DNA of 44,259 nucleotides from JAAXTT01 sp964530215 (GTDB lineage Bacteria; Bacillota; Desulfotomaculia; Desulfotomaculales; Desulfocucumaceae): contig CAZHAJ010000002.1 in the NCBI GenBank assembly GCA_964530215.1, positions 1 through 44,259 on the forward strand. Direction: 5' to 3'. Both the position numbers and the translations under genes were made by a program. Shown piece by piece: positions 1 through 8,087 of the stretch; position 1 is the first letter of the stretch; each line of letters opens with the position of its first letter. The notes below the pieces were generated by a model. That model searched no databases. It was not told where the DNA came from and saw only the letters and a list, made by a program, of their open reading frames with translations.

Positions 1-317
1 ATCATATCCGATTCCTGAGTATAGACCTTTACTTCTCCCGAGTCTGCAGAACGGTGACAAACAGCAAGATCCAATTCCTCTTCATAAAGGTTCTGAATAT
101 TGTTTACCAGTTCGATTTTAACATCGCCTTTTGTCTTTTTGCCCTGCAACTTTTTCTTATTTCCCACCTTAATAAAATCGTTGCCACATTTAATGCAGCG
201 TATGTTTACCGGAGTTACACTGCCCACACTGGTACATCCACAGGTCCAAATACCTAATATTTCGTCTTTATGCATTTCATTTTTTTTGACTTTGTTAGCA
301 TCAAGAAGGGTGGTCAT
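1..317 (-). CDS. Zinc-ribbon-like hypothetical protein (partial, C-terminus off window)
   Basis: The minus-strand frame starts with ATG at 317 behind a GAGGTG-type ribosome binding site and stays open to the window edge, so 105 residues are visible and the C-terminus is missing. It has one CxC pair (C26, C28) and one CxxC pair (C41, C44), the spacing of a small treble-clef or zinc-ribbon site near the N-terminus. The following residues are charged and rich in Lys, Asp and Glu. I see no signal peptide or membrane segment. I do not recognise the family; binding of metal or nucleic acid is an inference from the cysteine pattern alone. The two plus-strand frames over this stretch are shadows. Confidence 0.6.
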   Translation of the reverse strand, partial: MTTLLDANKVKKNEMHKDEILGIWTCGCTSVGSVTPVNIRCIKCGNDFIKVGNKKKLQGKKTKGDVKIELVNNIQNLYEEELDLAVCHRSADSGEVKVYTQESDM

Positions 318-446
318 TTAGCACACCTCGCTACTTTTTTTAGGTAAAATATACTACCTATAGACATAATACCACTTATCAGACCATATTGGTATATATT
401 ATGTAAAAAAGCAGCAAATTATTTGGGTGCCGTTTTTTAAAAACAT

Positions 447-1487
447 TTAATCCGACAAATCATATTTATCCCTGAGCAGTTTTGATACCGCAGTTAAGGT
501 GTGGAAGGATTTTTCCACTGTTGCATACCCATCTGCATTAATAAGACAACATCTTGCCGGGGCCAGCCAGGCCTGCTTTAGTATTTTTTTGAGCGTTAAG
601 CCCTTGGAAGTTAGATTGGACCATAGCTCTTCAAGCCGTTTAGCCAAGTCTTCAACGGACTCATTGTTAAGCTCCTCGGTAAGGGTGGGTACTATCCCCC
701 AAGAAATTATATTTCCTGCATCTAAAAAATCCTTCACTTCTTGGGTATAGCGAGTAAATATCTCACCGCATCCATATGCATCCATGGACAATATGTTAAG
801 GCTCAGCCCGTTAAGAAGAAATGACCAGTCGGGGTTGCCGCAAAGATGCACCCCTTTGGGACCTTTCAATCGATCAAGAAAAGCAATAAAATCCTGTTTA
901 GCAAGGTTGCTGGGATACCCGGTGAAGGAACCAAAAAGTATCTCTAGGCCCGGCTCATCCACCCAAATAAAGGGATTGGGGTGTTTTTTCAACAACTGTT
1001 CATATTGTACATTTGTTTTTTGAGCAATAAATTCATATAGAAATTCCCGCAAGTCATCCTGATAAATAATGGGCTTTAGATTCTCGTCTGCAATTTTCAA
1101 TCCGAAGCTTATGGGCCCGATGCTCTGACCCCGAATCATCTGATAACCGGAGAGATCCCTTTTCATGAAAGCATCAAAAGCTGCCGAGTATTTAGGTGAC
1201 AATTTATAAATATCCTCGTTCTCGCTGTTTAAAGCATACTCTCCCAGTTCCTCATAAAATGAAGCGGTGTTCAAAGTAATCCTTTTATTATGAGAATCTA
1301 CCATTATACCCGGAAAGTTTTCACTGACCTGCACATACATATCTTCATAGAAACTATAATGAGGTAACTGGGGCCAAAAAGGGATATCCATTGTTAATGC
1401 TAAGTCAAGTGCGGATTTCACATTATCGTGGGGCATAATGCCCATGGCGGTTGTGCGACAATTACCGGGAATATGCAAAACATTCAA
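447..1487 (-). CDS. UROD/MetE-like superfamily methyltransferase
   Basis: A 346-residue protein of the uroporphyrinogen decarboxylase / cobalamin-independent methionine synthase barrel superfamily. It has an HxC pair (H214, C216, in the motif HLCGNPDW) and later cysteines C313-C314 in LAPARCC, matching the zinc ligands (HxC...C) of MetE-like and methylcobamide:CoM methyltransferases. It is far too short to be a full MetE, so it is one catalytic barrel. The family activates a thiol on zinc for methyl transfer; the methyl donor and acceptor cannot be read here. ATG follows GATAGGGAG at good spacing. No corrinoid protein or reductive activator is adjacent, so its partner is unknown. Superfamily is fairly sure, substrate is not. 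Confidence 0.75.
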   Translation of the reverse strand: MNVLHIPGNCRTTAMGIMPHDNVKSALDLALTMDIPFWPQLPHYSFYEDMYVQVSENFPGIMVDSHNKRITLNTASFYEELGEYALNSENEDIYKLSPKYSAAFDAFMKRDLSGYQMIRGQSIGPISFGLKIADENLKPIIYQDDLREFLYEFIAQKTNVQYEQLLKKHPNPFIWVDEPGLEILFGSFTGYPSNLAKQDFIAFLDRLKGPKGVHLCGNPDWSFLLNGLSLNILSMDAYGCGEIFTRYTQEVKDFLDAGNIISWGIVPTLTEELNNESVEDLAKRLEELWSNLTSKGLTLKKILKQAWLAPARCCLINADGYATVEKSFHTLTAVSKLLRDKYDLSD

Positions 1488-1597
1488 CTCCCTATCAATT
1501 AAAAATATCTATTACTCACTATAACAGTTTATCAACCCTTCACAGTGACAGTAATCACTTTTCACTAAAAAATACTGTTTATTTCATAAAATTAGTT

Positions 1598-1625
1598 TTT
1601 ACTTTTTAAAAAATTCTGCTATACT
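1598..1625 (+). promoter_or_regulatory. Candidate sigma-A promoter for the DUF2062 gene
   Basis: TTTACT (1598-1603), a 16-base spacer and TATACT (1620-1625) with an upstream TGC, giving an extended -10. Transcription would begin near 1632, after the first in-frame ATG at 1628. This argues that the ATG is not the start codon. Confidence 0.45.
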
Positions 1626-1690
1626 TTATGTTGTATTGTGTAACATTAAAAAGTATTATAAAAAAATTTTGCCATCATGTACAACAGAGG

Positions 1691-2152
1691 GTGGTTATAA
1701 TCGACATAAGGCTGAAAGTACGTAATATTTTCAATAAGGTTACCAGCATAAAAGACTGCCCTAACAAACTGGCCAAAAGTTTTGCCTTAGGTTTCGGCCT
1801 GGCTCTGTTGCCCCTTCCTGGCCTAAATATAGCGATAAGTGTTGTACTGGCAAAAGTACTGCGACTAAATGTGGTGGCAGCGACGCTGCCGGGCATAATG
1901 CTAACGTATGTATCCCCTGTTTTATATGTTCTTAACTATAAAACAGGGGCGTTATTGTTGAAAGTTCAAGAGGCTCCTCCGTCCCAATATGCAATTACTT
2001 ATGACCTTAGCTTTTTTGCAAAAGCAATTGACTTTTTTAATAACCTAGGGACTGCCTATTTACTGGGAAGTTTTATCAATGCCTCAATTTCAGCATTATT
2101 ATCTTATCTGATTTTTCTTTCTATATATAAAGGTTTTAACAAAGCATTGTAA
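1691..2152 (+). CDS. DUF2062 family membrane protein
   Basis: About 153 residues from GTG at 1691; the open frame extends back to ATG 1628. The core has the DUF2062 pattern: a conserved hydrophobic segment with GFGLALLPLPG, then LNVVAATLPG and a proline/tyrosine-containing membrane segment (SPVLYVLNY), and a final membrane helix. These are small inner-membrane proteins of unknown function. The start is uncertain: ATG 1628 has no ribosome binding site and lies only 2 bases after the apparent -10, while GTG 1691 is directly preceded by AGAGG. The gene is monocistronic, with an independent promoter before the antiporter operon. Family assignment is from pattern recall. Confidence 0.65.
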   Translation: MVIIDIRLKVRNIFNKVTSIKDCPNKLAKSFALGFGLALLPLPGLNIAISVVLAKVLRLNVVAATLPGIMLTYVSPVLYVLNYKTGALLLKVQEAPPSQYAITYDLSFFAKAIDFFNNLGTAYLLGSFINASISALLSYLIFLSIYKGFNKAL

Positions 2153-2184
2153 TTCATAAAAAACCTCCAATCTTAAGATGCCCC

Positions 2185-2213
2185 TTGGAAAACAAATATC
2201 AAATTACTATAAT
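2185..2213 (+). promoter_or_regulatory. Sigma-A promoter of the antiporter operon
   Basis: TTGGAA (2185-2190), a 17-base spacer and a perfect TATAAT (2208-2213). It lies about 55-65 bases before the mnhE start, in an AT-rich stretch. A second TATAAT at 2254-2259 has no -35 partner. Confidence 0.65.
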
Positions 2214-2267
2214 TAAAATTATTACCCTTTTAATATATTACAAAAACAAATTTTATAATGCGAGCTG

Positions 2268-2777
2268 ATGAGACATATGTACAGTTTTTTGATTACCGCC
2301 ATTATTATGTTTGTCTTTTGGTTTTTATTATCCGGTCATACCGACCCGATACTATTGACCCTTGGAGTAGTTTCCAGTCTCTTGGTGTCATATTGGTCCA
2401 ATGATTTTTTAATCGGTAAGGGGAAAAAATTGGATCTGGCAAAAGGATTTCGTCTGCTTATCTATTTGCCTTGGCTATTTTGGCAGATAGTGCTGGCCAA
2501 TATATTGGTTGTAAAACTGGTTCTTTCTCCAAAATTGTCCTTAGAGCCTGAGATACTCACCATTGAGCACGGTTTAAAAACCGAGTTTGGGATAGTTCTT
2601 CTGGCCAACTCCATAACCTTGACTCCCGGAACGATAACCATTGATGCAACGGGCAGAGAATTGACGGTGCATGCGGTGGATAAGTCTTTTGCAGACGATC
2701 TGTTGGCGGGAGCTATTCAGGCCAGAGTAAAAACCGTGGAAGGCGAAGTAAAGGAGATGACTCAACATGCTCTATAA
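2268..2777 (+). CDS. mnhE: Multisubunit cation/H+ antiporter subunit E (MnhE/MrpE, MbhA-like)
   Basis: A 169-residue subunit with two N-terminal membrane helices and a cytoplasmic C-terminal domain holding the family's LLANSITLTPGT motif. In Mrp and Mbh complexes this small subunit is part of the ion-translocating membrane arm. It opens the operon and overlaps mnhF by 11 bases, so the two are probably translationally coupled. ATG 2268 and ATG 2277 are both possible; neither has a strong ribosome binding site. Length and motif agree with MrpE of about 160 residues. The subunit order from here on follows archaeal Mbh (A-B-C-D-E-F-G-H) and not the bacterial mrpA-first order. Confidence 0.9.
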   Translation: MRHMYSFLITAIIMFVFWFLLSGHTDPILLTLGVVSSLLVSYWSNDFLIGKGKKLDLAKGFRLLIYLPWLFWQIVLANILVVKLVLSPKLSLEPEILTIEHGLKTEFGIVLLANSITLTPGTITIDATGRELTVHAVDKSFADDLLAGAIQARVKTVEGEVKEMTQHAL

Positions 2778-3039
2778 CGCTTTTGGTTTGGCAATACTTT
2801 GTCTGGTGATTGGAGCAGTGTTGGTATTGTACAGAGCTGTAGTGGGACCCGGTGTATTTAATCGGATCATGGCAATGAACTTTTTTGGCACCAAAACCGT
2901 TATAATACTGGTGCTGGTGGGTTATGTTTATGGACGTCCCGAACTGTTTTTAGATATTGCACTGGTATATGCACTGATAAATTTTACAGGGGTACTTGCT
3001 TTTCTAAAGTACGCCAAAACCGGCCGTTTGGACAAGTAA
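2767..3039 (+). CDS. mnhF: Cation/H+ antiporter subunit F (MnhF/MrpF, MbhB-like)
   Basis: A 90-residue protein with three membrane helices and the MrpF signature: RAVVGPGVFNRIMAMN followed by a helix and DIALVYALINF. It is an essential small subunit of Mrp/Mbh antiporter modules in the cytoplasmic membrane. It overlaps the 3' end of mnhE and precedes mnhG by about 30 bases. Its length is typical of the family. Confidence 0.9.
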   Translation: MLYNAFGLAILCLVIGAVLVLYRAVVGPGVFNRIMAMNFFGTKTVIILVLVGYVYGRPELFLDIALVYALINFTGVLAFLKYAKTGRLDK

Positions 3040-3070
3040 CTTATACTTAAATTATAGGGATGAGGATAAG

Positions 3071-3412
3071 ATGGAATTTAATCTTCAATCAATTATTACT
3101 ATTACTCTTCTGATACTGGGCTGTGCCCTTATGATTGTGGCATCAATAGGTGTAATCAGATTTCCGGATCTTTATACCAGGATGCACGCAGCGGGCAAGG
3201 CAGACACCTTGGGACAAACTTTGCTGCTTCTAAGCCTGATAATTTATTCAGGTCTTAGTTTGACCAGTATAAAGCTGCTATTTATTATGATTTTATTTTT
3301 TGTAATCAACCCTGCTGCAACACACTTTCTGGCCAAATCTGCATATATCAGACAAGTTAGGCCATGGACTAAGGACGACAAGTTTACAGACCGTGAGGAA
3401 CAGCTTTTATAA
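3071..3412 (+). CDS. mnhG: Cation/H+ antiporter subunit G (MnhG/MrpG, MbhC-like)
   Basis: A 113-residue subunit with three membrane helices and the MrpG signature IGVIRFPDLYTRMHAAGKADTLG. ATG follows GATGAGGATAAG. It lies third in the operon, in the E-F-G block shared by Mrp and Mbh systems. Length and motif fit the family (about 100-120 residues). The charged tail after the last helix is ordinary. Confidence 0.92.
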   Translation: MEFNLQSIITITLLILGCALMIVASIGVIRFPDLYTRMHAAGKADTLGQTLLLLSLIIYSGLSLTSIKLLFIMILFFVINPAATHFLAKSAYIRQVRPWTKDDKFTDREEQLL

Positions 3413-3460
3413 AACGGTGAGCATTTATTTGACTAAATTATAAGTTATGGAGATGAAAGC

Positions 3461-4465
3461 ATGATAGATGTAGCCATACCCATTTTTTTAGTAGTCTGCG
3501 CCATAACAGTAATTTTCCTTAAGGATTTATTAAGCGCCATAATGGTTTTTTCAGTGTTCAGTTTAAGTATGGCCATTGAATGGGTACGTCTTAATGCCGT
3601 TGATGTTGCCATTACAGAGGCTGCCGTAGGTGCCGGTATTACCACTGTGCTTTTTATGGCGGTACTGAGCAAAACTGTGAGGAAAGAAACAGTCCAACGC
3701 GGTTCGGCTTGGCTGGCACTGCTTATGACTGTAGTGGTAACGGTGTTTTTAATGTACGGCACAGTGGATCTCCCCAATCTCCGAGACCCAACTATCCCAC
3801 CCAGTACTCATGTGGCTCCTGAATATCTTGAACGGTCCTACAAGGATACCGGTGCAATTAACGTGGTGGCAGCAATACTTGCCTCCTACCGGGGCTATGA
3901 TACCTTGGGCGAAGTTACTGTGGTTTCCACCGCTGGAATGTGTGCCATCCTACTCTTACGTATGCTTCGTAAAAAAGAGGATGATAACGGGGAAACAAAG
4001 CAGGAAAGCTACATTCAGCCCAAATCAGTGAACCAAGCCGGTGAAGTTAGTTTCTTAGGTATCAGTAAAGTTATCACCAGAATGATGATACCCTTTATTC
4101 AGCTTTACGGGTTATATGTTATTACCCACGGAGACTATGGCCCCGGCGGCGGATTCCAGGGCGGAGTTATATTGGCGGTAAGTATTATGCTCTATGTACT
4201 GTCAAATGATCAAAGGGCGGGATATAAGAGGATTTCCCAGAAAAGCACCGATACCCTTATATCTTCAGGAGTGCTGATTTACGGAGGCATTGGTATCTTA
4301 GCCCTGATTTTGGGTGGTAACTACCTGCAGTACAACGCTTTACTGCCTGACCCTAAGCTTGCCAGTCACTTGGGTATTTTAGGAATTGAAATAGGAATCG
4401 GAATTACGGTAGCTGCGGTTATGATAACTTTATTTAACGAAACAATAAGGCGAGATGACGCATGA
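3461..4465 (+). CDS. MbhD-MbhE-MnhB fusion subunit
   Basis: A 334-residue fusion of three units that are separate in archaeal Mbh. Residues 1-75 are DUF4040/MbhD (motif DVAITEAAVGAG). Residues 85-170 are MbhE, like the MrpA C-terminus (NVVAAILASYRGYDTLGE). Residues 200-334 are MnhB/MbhF (HGDYGPGGGFQGG at about 223-235). The unit therefore carries the C-terminal part of MrpA without MrpA's large NuoL-like N-terminus. ATG follows GGAGATGAAAGC. The end overlaps mnhC by 4 bases (ATGA), so they are coupled. The role is structural and ion-translocating, in the membrane. Databases may label it hydrogenase subunit E or MnhB; neither implies a hydrogenase here. Confidence 0.88.
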   Translation: MIDVAIPIFLVVCAITVIFLKDLLSAIMVFSVFSLSMAIEWVRLNAVDVAITEAAVGAGITTVLFMAVLSKTVRKETVQRGSAWLALLMTVVVTVFLMYGTVDLPNLRDPTIPPSTHVAPEYLERSYKDTGAINVVAAILASYRGYDTLGEVTVVSTAGMCAILLLRMLRKKEDDNGETKQESYIQPKSVNQAGEVSFLGISKVITRMMIPFIQLYGLYVITHGDYGPGGGFQGGVILAVSIMLYVLSNDQRAGYKRISQKSTDTLISSGVLIYGGIGILALILGGNYLQYNALLPDPKLASHLGILGIEIGIGITVAAVMITLFNETIRRDDA

Positions 4466-4827
4466 TAGAAATTATTTTAACTAAATACAACTATTGGATT
4501 TATATCATATTAATGATGGCGGGTCTGTACACGGTGGTAGCCAAAGGTAACCTTATAAAGAAGGTTATAGGACTGAATATTTTCCAGACTTCGGTATTGT
4601 TGTTTTACGTATCAATGTCCAAGCTGGAAGGGGGAACAGCCCCGGTTCTCATTAAAGGTGTAGATGCCCTATATGATAACCCTCTGCCCCAAGTGCTGAT
4701 GCTTACCGCCATTGTGGTGGGAGTCAGTGTTACCGCAGTGGCACTGGCTATAATCATGCTGATCCACAAAGCTTATGGCACTATAGAAGAAAATCAGATA
4801 CTGGAGATGAATAAGCATAATGATTAA
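4462..4827 (+). CDS. mnhC: Cation/H+ antiporter subunit C (MnhC/MrpC, NuoK-like)
   Basis: A 121-residue NuoK-like protein with three membrane helices. It has the family pattern GLNIFQTSVLLFYVS and DNPLPQVLMLTAIVVGVS, where NPLPQALVLTAIVIG is the usual MrpC motif. It overlaps the fusion subunit upstream and mnhD downstream (start at 4820), an arrangement typical of coupled membrane-complex operons. Length matches MrpC. The acidic C-terminal tail (EENQILEMNKHND) is cytoplasmic by inference. Confidence 0.92.
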   Translation: MIEIILTKYNYWIYIILMMAGLYTVVAKGNLIKKVIGLNIFQTSVLLFYVSMSKLEGGTAPVLIKGVDALYDNPLPQVLMLTAIVVGVSVTAVALAIIMLIHKAYGTIEENQILEMNKHND

Positions 4828-6325
4828 ACATTTACCTGTTTTGGTAATAGTAATCCCCTTGCTGTCTGCGATTATTACTCCAATCCTGGGCCGCATAAAA
4901 AGCATACTAAGCTGGTATGTTGCCAGTGCGGTTACCTTTATATGCTTTATAATCTCTCTTTTCTTATTGCAAAGAGTATTGATTGAAGGGAGAATAAGCT
5001 ACTGGCTAGGCGGCTGGGAACCACCCCTTGGTATTGAGTATGTAGTAGACTCAGCAACAATTTTTGTTCTGCTGGTGGTTACCTTTATTTCCTTTATGGG
5101 GACAATTTATGCCAAGAAGAGTGTTGACAGTGAAATCGAACCCCATAGAATTTCCATTTTTTATGCAGTCTATCTTTTGTTTATAACCGGTTTGATGGGA
5201 ATTGTTATGACAGGGGATATATTCAATCTTTACGTATTCTTGGAAATCACATCAATAGCAGGATATACCTTAATAGCTATAGGCAAAAAACGTCAGGCTC
5301 TGATAGCGGGATTTAACTACCTGGTGATGGGTACCATCGGCGCCACTTTCATACTGCTGGGGATCGGTTACTTATACTTAATGACCGGCACGTTAAATAT
5401 GGCGGACTTGGCAAATCGCTTACCTGAGCTCTACGAAACAACTGCTGTTATCACAGCCTTTGCCATAATAGCCGTAGGACTATGCATCAAAGTGGCTCTG
5501 TTCCCTCTACATTCATGGCTGCCAAATTCATATACCTATGCACCGTCAGTAATCAGTGCTGTGATGGCTGCAACCGCCACCAAGGTAGCTGCCTATGCCA
5601 TGTATAGAATGCTGTTTACGGTGTTCACCCCCGGTTTCTTTGAATCCTTGGACTTCCACATAGATTATGCTTTTTTAGTGCTTTCGGTATTTGCCATACT
5701 GGCAGGTTCCATTCTGGCGGTATCTCAAAAGGACATCAAAAAAATGCTTGCCTATTCCAGTGTGGGACAACTGGGATATATAGTTCTGGGTATCTCCTTA
5801 ATGAATATTACCGGACTAATGGGTTCAATGCTGCATTTATTAAATCACGCTGTCATGAAGGGCAGTCTCTTCTTGGTGGTGGGGGTTATTGTCTACCGGT
5901 ACGGAATTACCAACATTGAAGACTTGAAAGGCATGGGCAAAAAATTGCCCCTTACAATGGTTGCCTTTACCATCGGGGCTTTATCAATGATAGGGATTCC
6001 TTTGACGGTGGGCTTTGTGAGCAAATGGTATTTGGCCATAGCTTCGATAGAAGCAGGAATGTGGTATTTAATCCCGGTAATAATGATTAGCTCACTTTTA
6101 ACTGCGGTGTACTTCTGGAAGGTTCTAGATAATGTATGGTTGAAAACTCCTGATAATGAAGTTGCCAGTGACAGCATCAGCGGTTTCGAACCAAAAACCG
6201 TTGAAGCTCCGCTTTCAATGTTGATTCCAACTTGTGCCGTGGCAGGACTCTGCATAGTATTTGGTGTATTTGCTTTTGCACCCATTTATCTTGCAGAACA
6301 AGCCGCCATGATTCTATTGAGGTAA
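4820..6325 (+). CDS. mnhD: Cation/H+ antiporter subunit D, first copy (MnhD/MbhH-like)
   Basis: A 501-residue proton-conducting membrane transporter of the NuoL/M/N type. The residues of the proton path are present: E142 in the TM5 motif VFLEITS, K224 and H231 in IKVALFPLHSWLP, K255 in TATKVAAY, and H343/K347 in LNHAVMKGSL. It should be a fully functional antiporter-like channel with about 14 helices. It overlaps mnhC by 8 bases and is followed 3 bases later by a second antiporter-like subunit. Of the three copies it is the best match to MrpD/MbhH. Confidence 0.92.
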   Translation: MIKHLPVLVIVIPLLSAIITPILGRIKSILSWYVASAVTFICFIISLFLLQRVLIEGRISYWLGGWEPPLGIEYVVDSATIFVLLVVTFISFMGTIYAKKSVDSEIEPHRISIFYAVYLLFITGLMGIVMTGDIFNLYVFLEITSIAGYTLIAIGKKRQALIAGFNYLVMGTIGATFILLGIGYLYLMTGTLNMADLANRLPELYETTAVITAFAIIAVGLCIKVALFPLHSWLPNSYTYAPSVISAVMAATATKVAAYAMYRMLFTVFTPGFFESLDFHIDYAFLVLSVFAILAGSILAVSQKDIKKMLAYSSVGQLGYIVLGISLMNITGLMGSMLHLLNHAVMKGSLFLVVGVIVYRYGITNIEDLKGMGKKLPLTMVAFTIGALSMIGIPLTVGFVSKWYLAIASIEAGMWYLIPVIMISSLLTAVYFWKVLDNVWLKTPDNEVASDSISGFEPKTVEAPLSMLIPTCAVAGLCIVFGVFAFAPIYLAEQAAMILLR

Positions 6326-6328
6326 GGG

Positions 6329-7807
6329 GTGATAAACTTGGAAATAGTGCACTCAGCTGTGCCTTTATACGCAATTTTAGCATCACTTTTAGCAGTATTT
6401 CTTATTGGTATATCTAACCGATACCCCAATTTAAGGGAATCATGGACCCTTATCGCAGCATTGGTAAAGTTTGGTTTGATATTATCAATGCTTCCCATAA
6501 TTCGGGAGGGTAAGGTCATAGAATACAATCTTATGACTCTTTTACCTGGTTTAGATATTGCTTTCAAAGTAGATGCCCTGGGAATTACCTTGGCTCTGAC
6601 AGCATCTTTTTTATGGGTGCTGACCTCAATTTATGCCATCGGCTATATGAGGTCCCTTAAGGAACACTCCCAAACCAGGTTCTTTATGTGTTTTGCCATA
6701 GCCTTGTCTGCAACGATGGGTGCTGCCTTTTCAGCTAATATGTTCACATTATTTTTGTTTTATGAAATCATCACTGTGAGCACATATCCACTGGTGGCCC
6801 ACGAAGAAACAGAAAGTGCCATTAATGGAGCAAGAAGATATCTGACTTATTTATTGGGAACTTCGATATTTTTTATGCTGCCGGCAATATTTTTAACTTA
6901 CTATTACGCAGGAACTTTAGATTTCAACGGTCACGGTATCTTAATGGGAACTGCATCTAATGCAGTAATTGCAATTATTTTCTGTCTGTATATGTTTGGT
7001 ATAGCTAAAGCGGGTATGATGCCTTTCCACCTCTGGCTTCCCTCCGCTATGGTGGCCCCTACTCCGGTGAGTGCATTGCTGCATGCGGTAGCAGTGGTGA
7101 AGGTGGGGGTATTTACTGTAATCAGGGTAGTATTATTTATATTTGGAACAGATCTGCTGGCTGATATTGGCTTGGGCACTTATCTTGCTTATTTTGCCTG
7201 TTTTACCATTATAACTGCCTCAATAATAGCTTTGCGTCAGGATAACCTAAAACTGCGATTGGCCTATTCTACCGTCAGTCAACTCTCATACATTGTGCTA
7301 GCAGTGGCGCTTCTGACCCCCAGTGGGATTCTAAGCAGTGTTATACATGTCACCATTCATGCTTTTGGAAAAATCACCTTGTTCTTTGTGGCCGGTGCCA
7401 TTTATGTTGCCACCGGTAAAAAATACATTAGTGAACTGGACGGTATCGGCAGACAAATGCCCTTTACTTTGGCTGCCTTCACAGTGGGAGCGCTATCCAT
7501 GATAGCAGTTCCTCCGGTGGGCGGAATAGTCAGTAAATGGTATTTAACTTTAGGTGCCATCGAGGCACACCAGATGCCTATTCTTATAGTTATCATAGCA
7601 AGTACTCTGTTGAATGCAGCTTACTTTTTGCCTATTGTTTATCGGGCATTTTTTAAAGAGCCCGCTTCCGGTGCAGTTAAAATGAAAGAAGCTCCTGTCA
7701 TGGTGGTATTGCCTTTGGTGCTTACTGCCGTTGGGACAGTAGTGTTATTTTTCTGGCCTAACCTGATTATTGAGCTTGGCAAAATGGTAGTTGCCTTGGT
7801 GAATTAA
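6329..7807 (+). CDS. Antiporter-like subunit, second copy (NuoL/M/N family)
   Basis: A 492-residue membrane transporter of the same family as the preceding gene but clearly diverged. It keeps the key residues: E146 (FYEIIT), K227 and H234 (AKAGMMPFHLWLP), K258 (AVVKVGVF) and a TM12 lysine in HAFGKITLF. The frame opens at GTG 6329; TTG at 6338 is better spaced from AAGGGGTGA and may be the true start, which would shorten it by 3 residues. It belongs to the same operon. An extra MrpD-like subunit suggests an enlarged membrane arm with a further ion channel, or replacement of the missing MrpA N-terminal domain; this is inference. Confidence 0.88.
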   Translation: MINLEIVHSAVPLYAILASLLAVFLIGISNRYPNLRESWTLIAALVKFGLILSMLPIIREGKVIEYNLMTLLPGLDIAFKVDALGITLALTASFLWVLTSIYAIGYMRSLKEHSQTRFFMCFAIALSATMGAAFSANMFTLFLFYEIITVSTYPLVAHEETESAINGARRYLTYLLGTSIFFMLPAIFLTYYYAGTLDFNGHGILMGTASNAVIAIIFCLYMFGIAKAGMMPFHLWLPSAMVAPTPVSALLHAVAVVKVGVFTVIRVVLFIFGTDLLADIGLGTYLAYFACFTIITASIIALRQDNLKLRLAYSTVSQLSYIVLAVALLTPSGILSSVIHVTIHAFGKITLFFVAGAIYVATGKKYISELDGIGRQMPFTLAAFTVGALSMIAVPPVGGIVSKWYLTLGAIEAHQMPILIVIIASTLLNAAYFLPIVYRAFFKEPASGAVKMKEAPVMVVLPLVLTAVGTVVLFFWPNLIIELGKMVVALVN

Positions 7808-7841
7808 TCCGCAAATGAAATAAGGGGGCAATATTGGTACA

Positions 7842-8087
7842 ATGGACAAGATTATAGCTTTCTTTGAGCATCCCCAAGCGGGTAAATATCTGCGATACTT
7901 TTTCTATGGTATTTTGGTGTTGCTTATCATCTCAGAATTTTTAATAGATAAGCACCCTTATTTTTCATTCGCAGCTATGCCTACTTTTTATGCTTTATTT
8001 GGTTTTTTATCTTGTGTTTTAATAGTACTTGCTGCAAATATACTGGGTAAGATCTGGCTGCAAAAGGGGGAGGATTACTATGACTAA
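7842..8087 (+). CDS. Small conserved two-helix membrane protein of the antiporter operon
   Basis: An 81-residue protein with two predicted membrane helices (about 18-35 and 47-69) separated by a short loop, DKHPYFSFAAMPTFYALFGF, and ending in KGEDYYD. From memory, similar small proteins with a HPhF loop and an EDYYD tail are found next to antiporter-like subunits in sulfate reducers and other anaerobes; no function is known to me. It overlaps the next gene by 8 bases, so the two are coupled. The nearest Shine-Dalgarno (AAGGGGG) is 13 bases before ATG, a little far. It is probably an accessory or assembly subunit. Confidence 0.75.
   Translation: MDKIIAFFEHPQAGKYLRYFFYGILVLLIISEFLIDKHPYFSFAAMPTFYALFGFLSCVLIVLAANILGKIWLQKGEDYYD

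Noticed and set aside
54..321. Plus-strand frames at the left edge
   Set aside because: They are antisense to the partial zinc-ribbon gene, which has the ribosome binding site and cysteine pattern.
1544..1559. AGTGA-N6-TCACT inverted repeat between the UROD-like and DUF2062 genes
   Set aside because: Short and without supporting copies; could be an operator but is not distinguishable from chance.
2254..2259. TATAAT close to the mnhE start as the operon promoter
   Set aside because: No -35 partner and a start would fall on the first codon; the pair at 2185-2213 is better.
8029..8079. N-terminal extension of the third antiporter subunit
   Set aside because: It lies inside the preceding small gene in another frame; ATG 8080 has the ribosome binding site.
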